This document shows, in pieces, positions 8,283 to 18,535 of a stretch of DNA of 64,000 bases (position 1 is the first letter of the stretch; every line of letters begins with the position of its first letter). This DNA comes from Bacillota bacterium (GTDB lineage Bacteria > Bacillota > Clostridia > Peptostreptococcales > Anaerovoracaceae). The stretch covers positions 1 to 64,000 of the forward strand of contig JAETTD010000003.1 of assembly GCA_021769295.1 (NCBI GenBank). Direction: 5' to 3'. The position numbers and the translations under genes were made by a program. The notes below the pieces were generated by a model that had not been told where the DNA came from, did not search any database, and saw only the letters and a program-made list of their open reading frames with translations.

Positions 8283-10217
8283 TTAACTGTTAAGTTTTCT
8301 GTTCAGGGTGGCCCTGTCTATGCCTAATTTTTTGGCTGCCTTTGTCTTGTTGTAACCGCTTTCTTTCAGAGCTCTCTCTATCAGAATCTTTTCGGCGGAT
8401 TTTAAGGTCATGCCGTGAATCTCAAAATTTTTATTCTCATCTTCGCCGCAAAAAGCCCGATAGGTCTCAACCTGCATATCCATTTCCCTAAACAATCCCT
8501 CGACACTGTCCATCTTAATCTTTCCCGAGCGTACAATGGCAGCCATTTTTTCTATAAAGCTGTTGAGTTCCCTGACATTGCCGTGCCAGTCGTACTCCTT
8601 CATTTTGGCTACGACGCACCTGTCAATATCCGTTATGTTCAAGTTCATTCTTGTGTTGATACTATCTAAAGCTGTATCAATCAGGTCGTCTATATCTTCC
8701 TTTCTCTCCCTTATAGGCGGTATATTGATATTTAGAACGTTGAGTCTGTAATACAAATCTTCTCTGAAATTTCCTTTTAAAACTTCTTCAAAAAGTTTTT
8801 TATTGGTAGCCGCAATAACTCTCACGTCCACCGATATGATCTTGTCATCGCCTACACGCATTATCTCCTTTTCCTGAATAACACGCAGTATCTTGGCCTG
8901 AACGCTCGGCTCCATATCTCCTATTTCATCAAGAAAAATGGTTCCTGTGTGAGCAAGCTCAAACACGCCTATTTTGCCTTCTTTTCTCGCTCCCGTAAAG
9001 GCGCCTTCCACATAGCCAAAAAGTTCGCTTTCGAGCAGGTTTGACGAAAAGGCAGAACAATTTATGGCCAAAAACGGCTTGCTCTTTCTCAGACTGGCAT
9101 TGTGCACCGCCTGCGCAAACAGTTCCTTGCCCGTTCCGCTTTCTCCCGTAATGAGCACCGTACTGTCAGTGCGTGCGTAGCGTTCAACCCAATTTTTAAG
9201 TCTTTCGATGGATTTGCTGCGGCCTTTTATGTCGCTTATGGTATATCTGGCCTGCAACCCTTTTTTTGCAAGTATACTGCGGACTCTGGAATCATCGCTT
9301 AAAATCTCATCTGTGCGCTTCATTTTCAGTACAAATCCGAGATAATCATCATCCACGCCCATAGGCACTCTGTCTATCAGGACTTTGCTTCCCATTATGT
9401 CAAAGACTCCTGAAGGTTTATCGAGTATGCTCTGCAAAAGCGGTTTATCCAGTACAGCGCTAAGGTTCTGAATCTTCTTGCCGATTGCCCTGTGCCTGTC
9501 GAATTTAAAAATTTCCGCCGCTTTTTGATTTGCCGCTATGACGTTGCCCTCTGAATCGCTGGCTATGGTGCCCACGTCAGATACGTTTACCAAGGTTTCA
9601 ATGAGTTCCCTTTTTCTTTTTTCATCGTATACCAACTGGTATATTTCCAAAGCGTTTAAAAGGCTTATCCTTATACTTCTCTCGCTTGAGTCTATGGATG
9701 CATATTCGATATTGGGATTGGCAAAGTAATCGTCGTAATTACCCATGGCTCCGCCGCATATTATATTAAATCCCGCATCTGTTGCTTCTTCAAAATAAGT
9801 ATAGAAGTCCTGGAAGCGCTTTACTTCATAAGGCACCACGTTTATATTTAAAAGTCGGGCTACGGGGATTATGGTTTCCAAAAACGCTTCACATTCTATG
9901 GCTGCCATGGTTACGCCTTTCTCCGCGTATTTGTACAGCGCATTCAGAACATCAAAAGAGGAAATGGCTATCTCAATTACCTTAAAGTCGAGATTTTTTC
10001 TTATTTCCTGCGCCAAAAAACCTCTGGTAACTATGATTTCCTTTCCCTTTTCTCTGAAGCTGTCTATGTAATTCAGTGAAGCCTGAATATTGGCTCCGAA
10101 ACGATTTCCTACGTATTCGATATCTATATCGATATTCATCTCTTTCAGAACCCTCTGATAGCTGCTTATCATCTTTTTATCAGTACAAATAACAAGTACG
10201 TTTTCAGCTTTTTTCAT
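8283..10217 (-). CDS. Sigma-54-dependent activator, PrpR-N/PAS/AAA+/Fis
   Basis: The 644-residue protein has the order PrpR-type sensor (about residues 1-190), PAS (about 205-310), sigma-54 AAA+ domain (about 325-560) and a Fis-type helix-turn-helix at the C-terminus ([19 protein letters not shown]). The AAA+ part has Walker A GESGTGKE, the sigma-54 contact loop GAFTGA and Walker [11 protein letters not shown], so it should be a working enhancer-binding activator. PrpR-N domains sense small organic acids or their CoA pathway intermediates. It is the last gene after the MFS carrier. The -24/-12 promoter at 19480-19496 and the inverted repeat at 19547-19583 are the obvious targets, which would make the operon self-activating. 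A good AGGAG site precedes the ATG. Confidence 0.93.
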   Translation of the reverse strand: MKKAENVLVICTDKKMISSYQRVLKEMNIDIDIEYVGNRFGANIQASLNYIDSFREKGKEIIVTRGFLAQEIRKNLDFKVIEIAISSFDVLNALYKYAEKGVTMAAIECEAFLETIIPVARLLNINVVPYEVKRFQDFYTYFEEATDAGFNIICGGAMGNYDDYFANPNIEYASIDSSERSIRISLLNALEIYQLVYDEKRKRELIETLVNVSDVGTIASDSEGNVIAANQKAAEIFKFDRHRAIGKKIQNLSAVLDKPLLQSILDKPSGVFDIMGSKVLIDRVPMGVDDDYLGFVLKMKRTDEILSDDSRVRSILAKKGLQARYTISDIKGRSKSIERLKNWVERYARTDSTVLITGESGTGKELFAQAVHNASLRKSKPFLAINCSAFSSNLLESELFGYVEGAFTGARKEGKIGVFELAHTGTIFLDEIGDMEPSVQAKILRVIQEKEIMRVGDDKIISVDVRVIAATNKKLFEEVLKGNFREDLYYRLNVLNINIPPIRERKEDIDDLIDTALDSINTRMNLNITDIDRCVVAKMKEYDWHGNVRELNSFIEKMAAIVRSGKIKMDSVEGLFREMDMQVETYRAFCGEDENKNFEIHGMTLKSAEKILIERALKESGYNKTKAAKKLGIDRATLNRKLNS

Positions 10218-10298
10218 CTTTTCTCCTGCCGCCGTCTATACGAACCGTATCTTTATTCTACTCCATTGTACTGTATTTTGTTTTCTATTTCAATGTAA

Positions 10299-11552
10299 TT
10301 AAAGCCTTCCTTCTCTTTTCCGTATATTTCTCACTTTAAAAAACAAAGTGACCGCAAGAATCAGGCCTATCGCCGACATTATCATCCCAGCTGAAAATGC
10401 CATGTCATAGGCGCCGCTTTTTTCCAGAATTGCAGCAATCATCGGCGCTCCTATCAAGGCTGAAATTCCGAAAACGGAGAATGTAATTCCGTAGTTTTCC
10501 GTAATGTATTTAGTTCCCCAAAAGTCAGCTGTCACAGGCGCTACCAAGGTTGCTATACCGCCGAAGCAAAGCATGGCCGTCATCAAAGCCCCCACAAAGA
10601 CCGTTTCTATCCTGCATGTAAACAGTATGAACATGGATACGGTCATCATGGAATGGAGCAGTATAAAAGAGCTTATTCGTCCGATTCTGTCCGATATTTT
10701 GCCCCATACAGGCCGTCCCAGCGTATTGGCCAGTGAAAAAATGCTTACTACCCAAGCTGCCTGCTGCGCTTTCATCGAAAATGTGGTCTGCATTATAGGT
10801 GAACCTTGCGTAATTATCATGGTTCCGCATATGGCGCCTAAGATTATGCAGACATACAGCATATAAAACAGCGGGTCTTTCAGCATCTCTTTTCGTGGCT
10901 TTTCGTATAAATACACAGCCTGAGCCGCACCTTCGCTGCCGGCGCCCTGTTTCTCCTTTAACTTGGCTCCGAAATCTTCCGGCACTTCATATATCAGCAT
11001 TGCGGAAACGATTATGCCTATCAGAAATGATACTCCGAGTATCATCATCGCAGAAGACACGTCTCCCGTCAATTCAAAAAGCCAGCTTGCAACAGACGCC
11101 AGAACCACCGAGCCAAGACCCAGCCCCGCCGCCATAAGTCCGCTGGCAAATCCCGGTTTTTCGGGAAACAATTCCTGTGAATAGGCAATGAGCACAGGAT
11201 AAATCATAGCGTCTCCGATTCCTGCGATTACGGAATAGCAGAGATAAAACAGCAGCAGATTGGATATATATCCGCAGACGGCTACACCGCCTCCGTACAG
11301 TATTCCGCCGAGTATCAGTATCTTTTTCAAAGGCATCCTCTTGCGAAGCCAAGGTATCACCGTCATGTTGGCTATCAGCATGGTTACAGACATCAGCGTA
11401 TATGCAAGGGCAAGCCGGCTCAAAGACCAGCCGTATTTTTCATTAAGGGGCAGGACGAATACGCTCCACGCATATGCTATGCCGCCGAGCAAATTCAAAA
11501 CTATGCCTGCCCCAAGGCTTATCCACCTTTTCTTTTCAAAGCTCATACTCAT
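10299..11552 (-). CDS. MFS transporter, oxalate/formate antiporter-like
   Basis: About twelve hydrophobic segments fill the 417 residues. The opening SLGAGIVLNLLGGIAYAWSV and the repeated signature around GKISDRIGR fit the OFA family of the major facilitator superfamily, whose members exchange small mono- and dicarboxylates. In this operon it would most simply import the substrate acid or amino-acid-derived oxoacid, or export the carboxylate product. The start is taken as ATG 11552, which shares one base with the stop of the aminotransferase gene; GTG 11555 and ATG 11546 are alternatives. The substrate is not readable from the sequence. Confidence 0.87.
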   Translation of the reverse strand: MSMSFEKKRWISLGAGIVLNLLGGIAYAWSVFVLPLNEKYGWSLSRLALAYTLMSVTMLIANMTVIPWLRKRMPLKKILILGGILYGGGVAVCGYISNLLLFYLCYSVIAGIGDAMIYPVLIAYSQELFPEKPGFASGLMAAGLGLGSVVLASVASWLFELTGDVSSAMMILGVSFLIGIIVSAMLIYEVPEDFGAKLKEKQGAGSEGAAQAVYLYEKPRKEMLKDPLFYMLYVCIILGAICGTMIITQGSPIMQTTFSMKAQQAAWVVSIFSLANTLGRPVWGKISDRIGRISSFILLHSMMTVSMFILFTCRIETVFVGALMTAMLCFGGIATLVAPVTADFWGTKYITENYGITFSVFGISALIGAPMIAAILEKSGAYDMAFSAGMIMSAIGLILAVTLFFKVRNIRKREGRL

Positions 11553-12736
11553 CACTTATTATCAAAACAATTGTCAAGAATTTTCAGACATTCTACGGCC
11601 TCTGACAGTACCTCCATGGATGCGGCGTATGACATTCTTACAAATCCTTCTCCGCAGCTTCCGAAAGCATCTCCCGGAATTACAGCCAATCTGGTTTTTT
11701 CCAAAGCGAATTCGCAAAATTCCTGACTGGTCATTCCGGTCTTTTTTATGTTCATAAACACGTAGAAGGCTCCCTCAGGCACAGCGCAGCTGAAATGTTT
11801 AAGTTTGTTCACTTCTGCCGCCAGATAATCTCTGCGGCGCTTAAATTCAAGACGCATTTCTTCAACATATTTACTGCCGCCTCTAAAGGCATCCACAGCA
11901 GCGTACTGAGCAAAAGACGTCGCCCCTGCAGTCATATAGAAGGCAAGTCTGTTCATAGGCTCAATCAGTTCCGCCGGAGCCGCCATATATCCTATTCTCC
12001 AGCCCGTCATAGCCATACTTTTTGAAAGGCCGTTAAGTATGATAGTCCTCTCCTTCATGTTGGGGAAAGACGCAATGCTTACGCATCTGTTACTTTCGCT
12101 GTAGGTAAGTCTTTCGTAAATTTCATCGGAAAGCACCAGCAAGTCATTTTCTATGGCGATACGTGAAATATCCTCCAGGTTTTTCTCGCTCAGAATTCCT
12201 CCCGTAGGATTGCTTGGTGATACGATTACAATCATCTTGGTTTTCTCGGTAATCAGACTTTTTATTTCTTCTATGTCCACCTGAAAATTGTTTTCCTCCA
12301 GCAGCCTGTAATTCTTCACAACCGCTCCTGCAACTTTCGGTATCTCGTTATAAGTCAGATATACCGGGTCCGGTACGAGAATTTCATCTCCCGGATTTAA
12401 AAAAGAAACAATCGCAGCAAACATACCTTGAGCAACTCCTGAGGTAACTCCTATTTCTTCGGGCGAATACTCCAGACCGTTTTCTTCCCTCAGCTTTTGG
12501 CAGATAGCTTCCCGCAGAGGAACGATTCCCACATTATCTGCGTATTTCGTCAAACCCTCATCCAAAGCCCTTTTACACGATTCTTTTACGTATTCGGGCG
12601 TATCGAAGTCAGGCTCTCCCAAGGTCAGCGCAATCACTTTCTCTCCCGCTGCCCTTAGCTGCGCACATTTGTTAAACATGATTCGTGTCTTTGACTGCTG
12701 CACGTCTTTCAGTCTTTCTGCTTGTTGAAAACTCAT
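11552..12736 (-). CDS. PLP-dependent aminotransferase, class I/II
   Basis: A fold-type I aminotransferase of the aspartate/aromatic group. The active-site lysine is in the NGLSKSMAMTGWRIGY segment, the SPSNPTGG loop precedes it, and the C-terminal EGFVRMSYA contains the substrate-carboxylate arginine. It would convert an amino acid to the 2-oxoacid, which the oxidoreductase upstream in the same operon can oxidise to an acyl-CoA. The substrate cannot be fixed: aromatic, branched-chain and alanine-type acids all occur in this family. The length of 394 residues is normal, and AGGAGG precedes the ATG. It is spaced 10 bp from the flavoenzyme gene upstream. Confidence 0.92.
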   Translation of the reverse strand: MSFQQAERLKDVQQSKTRIMFNKCAQLRAAGEKVIALTLGEPDFDTPEYVKESCKRALDEGLTKYADNVGIVPLREAICQKLREENGLEYSPEEIGVTSGVAQGMFAAIVSFLNPGDEILVPDPVYLTYNEIPKVAGAVVKNYRLLEENNFQVDIEEIKSLITEKTKMIVIVSPSNPTGGILSEKNLEDISRIAIENDLLVLSDEIYERLTYSESNRCVSIASFPNMKERTIILNGLSKSMAMTGWRIGYMAAPAELIEPMNRLAFYMTAGATSFAQYAAVDAFRGGSKYVEEMRLEFKRRRDYLAAEVNKLKHFSCAVPEGAFYVFMNIKKTGMTSQEFCEFALEKTRLAVIPGDAFGSCGEGFVRMSYAASMEVLSEAVECLKILDNCFDNK

Positions 12737-12746
12737 AATATGCCTC

Positions 12747-14708
12747 CTATGATAAAGCCATTACAATATCCATTGCGCTCCTCGTAGCTGTTAAAAAGTC
12801 GCCTGTACTTGTTGCATCACCCAAGGTATAAGCCACAATCCCCTCGCTGCGAATTTCCGTAACCAGCTCAGGGTCTTTAGGTCTCTGTCCTGTAGCGCAG
12901 ACTACCATATCGCAATTTACGGTATGAAAATTTCCCTCTTCATCTTTATAGGTAACCCGGTTTGGTTCAACCTTTTTCACGACGCTGTTTAAGCAGATTT
13001 TAGTATCAGCTTCATCGAGCACTTTCTGGTTATGCTGTCTGTGTACGAGGTTCTGCTTCTTAGACAGACCGTCGTCCATCTCTATAATTGTAATACGATT
13101 ATCCTTTGTTATCAAGGTCTGGGCTATCTCGCAGCCTACGGTACCTCCGCCTATGACAACTATCTCTTTGCCTGAAGGCATATGGTCTATGTTACGCAAA
13201 ATATCCCAGCCTTCTGCCGCAGTCTCAATACCTTCCACAGGGGGACGCACCGGTTCTGAGCCAATGGCAAGAAGCACTGCGTCAGGATTCAAATTCTTAA
13301 TAAACTCCATGTCCACAGCAGTGTTTAACAGCGGAGTCACGCCTACTCGCCCAAGTTCGCCTATAAACCAATCCTTCGCTTCCAGCACGGTTTGCTTGTA
13401 AGGAGGCAGCCCCGCAAGCTGCATCTGGCCTCCCAATTTGTCCGTCTTTTCAGCCAGAATCACGTCATGACCACGCTTCTTGGCGATAATAGCTGCCTGC
13501 ATTCCCGCAATTCCGCCGCCTACAATTAAAAGCTTCTTAGGGTGAGCAGCCACTCCCGGGTTGTGTTCCGTTGCCTTATCTTCAAATCCCGTATAAGGAT
13601 TGATAACGCATCTGACGCTGCCGCTCTTAGGTCTGAAGGCTGCAAAGCATCCTTCTCTGCAGCTTAGGCATTTGCGTATTTCTTCGGCATGGCCCGTCTC
13701 TGCCTTAACTGCCCAATGAGGGTCGCACAGCATTTGGCGTGCAAGAAATACCAAGTCCGTGGAGCCTTCTGCTATAGCTTTTTCGCATAATTCCGGAGTT
13801 CTGAGCTTTCCTACTACGCCTACTTTTGCGGTAGTGAGGTGAGGCTTAATAGCAGCGGCAAAGTGAATTCTACGTCCGTCAGGCATCCATTCAGCTTCGG
13901 TTGCAGCTCCGTCCGGTCCCTGACCGATAGAGCAATCTATCAGGTTAGCCCCCGCCTTTTCACAGAGCACGGCAATTCTTGCTCCTTCTTCAAGAGTTAT
14001 GCCTCCTTCGATTTCTTCGCAGGATGCAAGGCGCACGCTGATTATCTTATCCGGTCCCAGAATTCTGCGTGCCAGCTTAACTGCATCCGTCAGAAATCTG
14101 GCGCGGTTTTCCGTAGAGCCTCCGTATTGGTCAGTCCTGTGATTTGTGGCAGGGCTTAAAAATTCGTTGAGAAGATAATCGTGAGCGGCATGAAATTCCA
14201 CGCCGTCGAAGCCGCAGCTTGCTATGTTTTTCAGGCATTCTTCAATCTCTTCAAGGAAAAATCCGATTTCTTCCGCCGTCAATGTCCGTGCTGCATGAGC
14301 CTCGGATGAAGCAACCTTCTCTGACGCATATGAAGTTACGGTTTCCCGCCCCTCGCAGTAATCCGGGTCGGAAATAAATCCTGCATGGCTGAGCTGGGCG
14401 CATATCTTGGTTCCGAAGGAATGGACGCACTGTATCACTTCTGCCCATTCGGTGGTAACAAGCGGGCTGTTAAATCTCGGCTCTCGTCTGCTCTGCTTGC
14501 CTCCCGGCCAATCGAAAGGAGAAACCTCCGTAAAAATCAGGCCTACTCCGCCTTTGGCTCTCTCAATGTAATGAGCCGCCGCCTTGGGCGTCACGGTACC
14601 GTTTACCGAAAAGTAACATGTATCCATGGCAGACATGACAACCCTGTTTTTCAAAACCACATTGCCTATTTTCACAGGCGAAAAAAGATTGGGAAAATGC
14701 TTATTCAT
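12747..14708 (-). CDS. Enoate-reductase-like FMN/FAD/4Fe-4S flavoenzyme
   Basis: The 653 residues contain an old-yellow-enzyme TIM barrel (about 1-340), a 4Fe-4S site C-x2-C-x3-C-x12-C (starting CLSCREGC), and two dinucleotide-binding domains (IVGGGIAGMQAA and VVIGGGTVGCEIA). This is the plan of 2-enoate reductase, 2,4-dienoyl-CoA reductase and the bile-acid enzyme BaiCD. All reduce an activated C=C bond with NAD(P)H electrons passed through FAD, the cluster and FMN. Next to an aminotransferase and an acyl-CoA-forming module it may supply the reductive branch of a Stickland-type fermentation (compare FldZ, which reduces cinnamate in C. sporogenes). The substrate is inferred only. The start is ATG 14708 with GGAGT upstream. 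Confidence 0.9.
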   Translation of the reverse strand: MNKHFPNLFSPVKIGNVVLKNRVVMSAMDTCYFSVNGTVTPKAAAHYIERAKGGVGLIFTEVSPFDWPGGKQSRREPRFNSPLVTTEWAEVIQCVHSFGTKICAQLSHAGFISDPDYCEGRETVTSYASEKVASSEAHAARTLTAEEIGFFLEEIEECLKNIASCGFDGVEFHAAHDYLLNEFLSPATNHRTDQYGGSTENRARFLTDAVKLARRILGPDKIISVRLASCEEIEGGITLEEGARIAVLCEKAGANLIDCSIGQGPDGAATEAEWMPDGRRIHFAAAIKPHLTTAKVGVVGKLRTPELCEKAIAEGSTDLVFLARQMLCDPHWAVKAETGHAEEIRKCLSCREGCFAAFRPKSGSVRCVINPYTGFEDKATEHNPGVAAHPKKLLIVGGGIAGMQAAIIAKKRGHDVILAEKTDKLGGQMQLAGLPPYKQTVLEAKDWFIGELGRVGVTPLLNTAVDMEFIKNLNPDAVLLAIGSEPVRPPVEGIETAAEGWDILRNIDHMPSGKEIVVIGGGTVGCEIAQTLITKDNRITIIEMDDGLSKKQNLVHRQHNQKVLDEADTKICLNSVVKKVEPNRVTYKDEEGNFHTVNCDMVVCATGQRPKDPELVTEIRSEGIVAYTLGDATSTGDFLTATRSAMDIVMALS

Positions 14709-14714
14709 GATGAT

Positions 14715-15452
14715 TTATACTCCTTCCATAGTCTGAACCGTTTCAGCAAAAGTCAATGGCGCGCCTGTCTTCTCCTTAAGTTCTTCCCTTGTTATTCCGG
14801 GAGCCATTGCCGTAACGATTAGCTTCCTGTCTTTAATTTCGATTATGCACAGCTCGGTAACGACCACGTCCACACATCCTATCGCCGTAAGGGGCATTTC
14901 ACATTGCTCGAGGATTTTCGGCTTTCCGTCCTTTGTGCAGTGCTCCATGGCCACGATTACCTTCTTGGCTCCCGTAGCCAGATCCATGGCGCCACCCATG
15001 CCGTTTATTTTTTTGCCGGGCACCATCCAGTTGGCCAAATTGCCGCATATGTCTACCTGCAATCCTCCGAGAACGGTAACATCCAGGTGTCCGCCTCTTG
15101 CTATGGCAAAGGAAACGGAACTGTCAAAGCAGCTGGCTATGGGAAGAAGTGTTATGTAAAATCCGCCTGCATTTATCAGATCACGGTGACCCTCTCCGCT
15201 GAGGTGATCCGTCTGCTCTCCGCCGTGGGTGTTGAGCCACGCTTTATATGTTTCCACATCCTTATGTATGCCGGTTATGGGCAGTTCCTTATCCTGCCCT
15301 GCAAATCCGTTTTCACCGTGAAGTATCACGTCTATGTCATCAGGAATGTAGTTGGCCACAAGGGTGGGTATACCTATGCCTAAATTTACAAAATCTCCGT
15401 CGTGAAGCATTCCTGCAATATTTTTTGCTATCATATTCCGAACATCTGTCAT
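14715..15452 (-). CDS. CoA-transferase family I, beta subunit
   Basis: The HGENGF segment near residue 40 carries the glutamate that forms the covalent acyl-CoA intermediate in family I CoA-transferases (acetoacetate, butyrate and 3-oxoacid types). The GGHLDVTVLGG motif further on is also typical. With the alpha subunit encoded just upstream it would move CoA from the acyl-CoA made by the ferredoxin oxidoreductase to another acid, conserving the thioester, or activate a substrate acid. The ATG overlaps the alpha stop codon (TAATG), which is usual for equimolar subunits; the ribosome site GAGGAGGTG lies in the end of the alpha gene. Confidence 0.93.
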   Translation of the reverse strand: MTDVRNMIAKNIAGMLHDGDFVNLGIGIPTLVANYIPDDIDVILHGENGFAGQDKELPITGIHKDVETYKAWLNTHGGEQTDHLSGEGHRDLINAGGFYITLLPIASCFDSSVSFAIARGGHLDVTVLGGLQVDICGNLANWMVPGKKINGMGGAMDLATGAKKVIVAMEHCTKDGKPKILEQCEMPLTAIGCVDVVVTELCIIEIKDRKLIVTAMAPGITREELKEKTGAPLTFAETVQTMEGV

Positions 15453-16129
15453 TAAGGAGCCACCTCCTCTTGTACCACTATGTAATCTATAAACACGCCC
15501 GGAAGCTGCACCCGATCAGGCGGTATATCTCCCGGCTGAACCAGCTTTTCAACTTCCATTATCACTATATCTCCCGCCATTGCCACAAGGGGATTGAAAG
15601 AAATGCTGTCATATTTGAATATGGCATTTCCGAAGGTGTCGGCTTTATACGCTTTCACCAGCGAAACATTTGCACGCAGAGGCTTTTCAAACAGATAGGT
15701 TTTGCCGTCTATTACCCTCGTCTCTTTGCCTTCCGCAACTACGGTTCCTACTCCCACGGGGGTGTAAAAACCTCCGATACCGGAGCCTCCCGCTCTTATC
15801 CGCTCTGCCAAAGTGCCCTGAGGTGTCAGCTCGATTTCCAGTTCTCCGGAAAAAACCTGCTCCGTTACTCTGGGCTGCCCTCCGGCAAAAGACATGACGG
15901 CTTTCTTTACCAGCTTATGGGACAACAGCGCCGTGAGACCCATTTCAAAGGGTTTGTATCCGTCGCTGAAATCCTCCGTAATTGCCGTCAAATCTCCTAT
16001 GTTTTGACGAACTATTTCCTGAACCAGATTGTTGGGGGTTCCGTATCCGCCGAATCCGCCAAACATAACCGTATCGCCCCGTTTTATGTGACTTATGGCT
16101 TCTTCAATACCCACTACTTTATTCTTCAT
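15452..16129 (-). CDS. CoA-transferase family I, alpha subunit
   Basis: The glycine-rich MFGGFGGYGTPNNL near the N-terminus and the GGSGIGGFYTP stretch in the middle are the oxyanion and CoA-binding signatures of family I alpha subunits (AtoD/CtfA type). The start used is ATG 16129 with AAGGAG seven bases before it, giving 225 residues; a longer reading to 16204 would run into the gamma-subunit gene and add residues unlike the family. It forms a heteromer with the product of 14715-15452. Confidence 0.92.
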   Translation of the reverse strand: MKNKVVGIEEAISHIKRGDTVMFGGFGGYGTPNNLVQEIVRQNIGDLTAITEDFSDGYKPFEMGLTALLSHKLVKKAVMSFAGGQPRVTEQVFSGELEIELTPQGTLAERIRAGGSGIGGFYTPVGVGTVVAEGKETRVIDGKTYLFEKPLRANVSLVKAYKADTFGNAIFKYDSISFNPLVAMAGDIVIMEVEKLVQPGDIPPDRVQLPGVFIDYIVVQEEVAP

Positions 16130-16149
16130 CAGCTTCTCCTTAAACAGTA

Positions 16150-16683
16150 TTAACTCTCGATAAGGCTTACACCTTTGAGAATGGCCTTCTCGTTGATTTC
16201 CCACACCTGCGGCTTGGTTTCAAAGACATGCTGCAAGGTGTGCACTATCTCTTCGATTGTAAAAGTCTTTGTTTCGGCCACATAGGCTCCCAGCATTATA
16301 ATGTTTGCAACCTGCTTTGAGCCCATTTCCTTGGCCAAATCGTCCACAGGCAACGCAATTACTTTGATGTCTTTGCGTTCCGGTACCTTGCATGTGTTGC
16401 TGTTTATAAACAGCAGTCCGCCGCTTTTCAGCTGATGTATATATGTATCGAGGGCCGACTGCTGAAAAATCATCATCAAATCTGCCGTACTTACGATGGG
16501 CGAACCGATTTCCTCGTCTGCAATTATAAGGGTACAGCTGGAAGTTCCGCCTCTCATCTGTGTTCCGTATTGAGGTAAAAACGAAGCAAATTTATCATGG
16601 TCGCTTGCTGCATATCCCAATATTTTGCCCGTTACCATAACTCCCTGACCGCCTATTCCGGCAATTTTCATACGCTGCTCCAT
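16150..16683 (-). CDS. 2-oxoacid:ferredoxin oxidoreductase, gamma subunit
   Basis: The protein starts with IAGIGGQGVMVTGKILGYAA, the conserved opening of PorG/KorC/VorC subunits, and continues with QYGTQMRGGTSSCTL, also characteristic. The length of 177 residues is standard. The gamma domain binds CoA-related parts of the complex in four-subunit pyruvate, 2-oxoglutarate and branched-chain oxoacid enzymes. It follows the beta gene with one base between them and precedes the CoA-transferase genes, so the acyl-CoA maker and its user are in one transcript. Confidence 0.93.
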   Translation of the reverse strand: MEQRMKIAGIGGQGVMVTGKILGYAASDHDKFASFLPQYGTQMRGGTSSCTLIIADEEIGSPIVSTADLMMIFQQSALDTYIHQLKSGGLLFINSNTCKVPERKDIKVIALPVDDLAKEMGSKQVANIIMLGAYVAETKTFTIEEIVHTLQHVFETKPQVWEINEKAILKGVSLIES

Positions 16684-16684
16684 G

Positions 16685-17431
16685 TTAATCCTCCTTTGCG
16701 GTTTCGTCTCTGTAAACTCCCAGAGGGAATTCAGCTATAGTGTGTTCTCTCATATATTCCAGCGATTTCTGCGGAGACATGGACCAGTTGGTAGGGCAAT
16801 TGGAAAGCAATTCTATAAAAGAGAATCCCTTGCCTTCTATCTCGTTCATAAAGGCTTTTTTGATTGCCTTTTTAGCCGCAAGAATATGCTGAGGCGAATC
16901 CAGCGAACACCTTTCTATGTATACGGGAGCTTTCAGCGTCGAAATTATCTCGCACATATGCATAGGATATCCTTCCAGAGGTGTTCTTCCACTCTTGGCC
17001 GTCGTTGCTTTTTGGCCTATCAAAGTAGTCGGCGCCATCTGTCCGCCTGTCATGCCAAAGATTCCGTTGTTTACAAACAGCACCGGGAAGTTTTCTCCGC
17101 GGTTTGCTGCGTGCATTATTTCTGCCAGGCCGATAGATGCCAAATCGCCGTCGCCCTGATATGCGAATATAAACTTTTCTGTCGCTGTGCGCTTAAGTCC
17201 GGTAGCTACGGCCGGCGCCCTTCCGTGCAGTGCTATTATCGCATCGGTATCAAGCACCGATGAAATAAGAGCGCCGCAGCCGATTGGAAGCACTGCTATG
17301 GTATCGTCTCTTATGCCAAGTTCTTCTATTACTTCTGCAACTATCTTTGCTATCACTCCGTGCAAACATCCGGGACAATATCCCATATTTGCATCCAGCA
17401 GCACGTCAGATCTTGAATAAATTTTTTCCAT
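16685..17431 (-). CDS. 2-oxoacid:ferredoxin oxidoreductase, beta (TPP) subunit
   Basis: The thiamine-diphosphate site is visible as GDGDLASIGLAEIMHAANRG followed by FVNNGIFGMTGGQ. GYCPGCLHG near the start supplies cysteines of the beta-subunit type. This subunit decarboxylates the 2-oxoacid and passes electrons to the ferredoxin domain. The sequence resembles the KorB/VorA branch more than pyruvate:ferredoxin oxidoreductase, but the substrate (branched-chain, aromatic or 2-oxoglutarate) cannot be decided by reading. AGGAGG is present 12 bases before the ATG. Confidence 0.93.
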   Translation of the reverse strand: MEKIYSRSDVLLDANMGYCPGCLHGVIAKIVAEVIEELGIRDDTIAVLPIGCGALISSVLDTDAIIALHGRAPAVATGLKRTATEKFIFAYQGDGDLASIGLAEIMHAANRGENFPVLFVNNGIFGMTGGQMAPTTLIGQKATTAKSGRTPLEGYPMHMCEIISTLKAPVYIERCSLDSPQHILAAKKAIKKAFMNEIEGKGFSFIELLSNCPTNWSMSPQKSLEYMREHTIAEFPLGVYRDETAKED

Positions 17432-17448
17432 AATACTAACGCTCCCTC

Positions 17449-18519
17449 CTACTTATTTTTGCCGACAAGCTTTTCAACCTGCTCAGTCACTTCTTCTGCC
17501 GTAAATATCATTCCTGCGGATCTGCCGTAAGCTGTAATAGGAATCCGCCCTTCAATTCCGATTTTTATATCTTCTATAAGCTGCGGCGGAATTGACAGCT
17601 CCAGGCATAAAATATCCTTCACCTGCTTTTCATTTAGCTTTTTGAAGCATTGATACGGGAAAGGCCACAGGGTAATCGGTCTTATCAGTCCCGCTTTGAT
17701 TCCTTTTTCTCTCAGCATTCTGACAGCGCTCTTGGCTACTCTTGCGCTTGTTCCATAAGCTGCAATCACATATTCCGCATCGTCGAGCATATACTCTTCT
17801 GCTCTTACTTCGTTTTGAGCTATCCTCTCGTATCTTTGGGCCTGCACCCTGTTCCACTGTTCCTGCTCGGCCTCGTTTACTATCATGGTTGCACACATTC
17901 TCCTGCCCGGTTTATCTGTGAAGAATCTCGTGGTGTATACAGGGAATTCCTGTCTTTTTGCTTCTTTAAACGGAGGCAATTCAACAGGTTCCATAATGGA
18001 GCCTATAAATCCGTCTGCCAGAATAAGGCAAGGATTCATGTATTCCCAGGACTTGTCAAAAGCTTCATATACCAAATCCACCGCCTCCTGCACCGTAGAC
18101 GGCGCAAATACCAACAGTTTAAATCCTCCGTGGCCGCCTCCTTTGGTGGCTTGCAGATAATCCATCTGCGCACCGGAAATGGAGCCCGTTCCGGGGCCTC
18201 CTCTCATGACGTTTACCACCACAGCCGGAAAGCCTGCCGCTGCCAATGTGGATAATCCCTCGGATTTAAGGCTGAGTCCCGGTCCTGAGGACGAGGTCAT
18301 GGCTCTTGTTCCGCCGAAAGCGGCCCCTATTACCATGTTTATTGAAGCAAGCTCGCTTTCTCCCTGAACAAAGGCTCCTCCCACTTCAGGAAGCCGCTTT
18401 GAAAGATATTCCGGTATTTCGTTTTGCGGAGTAATGGGATAACCTGCAAAGAAACGACATCCTGCTCTTACTGCTGCCTCCGCTATCGCTTCGTTGCCTT
18501 TCATAAATAATTTACTCAT
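17449..18519 (-). CDS. 2-oxoacid:ferredoxin oxidoreductase, alpha subunit
   Basis: The 356-residue subunit has the pyrimidine-binding and core domains of the KorA/VorB family: FFAGYPITPQNEIPE near the start, then TSSSGPGLSLKSEGL and VVNVMRGGPGTGS. It packs against the beta subunit to form the TPP site. It is followed by beta with a 17-bp gap and preceded by the small ferredoxin subunit, so the gene order is delta-alpha-beta-gamma as in known four-subunit enzymes. Alpha and beta are separate here, unlike the one-chain pyruvate enzyme of many Clostridia. Confidence 0.93.
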   Translation of the reverse strand: MSKLFMKGNEAIAEAAVRAGCRFFAGYPITPQNEIPEYLSKRLPEVGGAFVQGESELASINMVIGAAFGGTRAMTSSSGPGLSLKSEGLSTLAAAGFPAVVVNVMRGGPGTGSISGAQMDYLQATKGGGHGGFKLLVFAPSTVQEAVDLVYEAFDKSWEYMNPCLILADGFIGSIMEPVELPPFKEAKRQEFPVYTTRFFTDKPGRRMCATMIVNEAEQEQWNRVQAQRYERIAQNEVRAEEYMLDDAEYVIAAYGTSARVAKSAVRMLREKGIKAGLIRPITLWPFPYQCFKKLNEKQVKDILCLELSIPPQLIEDIKIGIEGRIPITAYGRSAGMIFTAEEVTEQVEKLVGKNK

Positions 18520-18535
18520 TTTACAATCCTCTCTT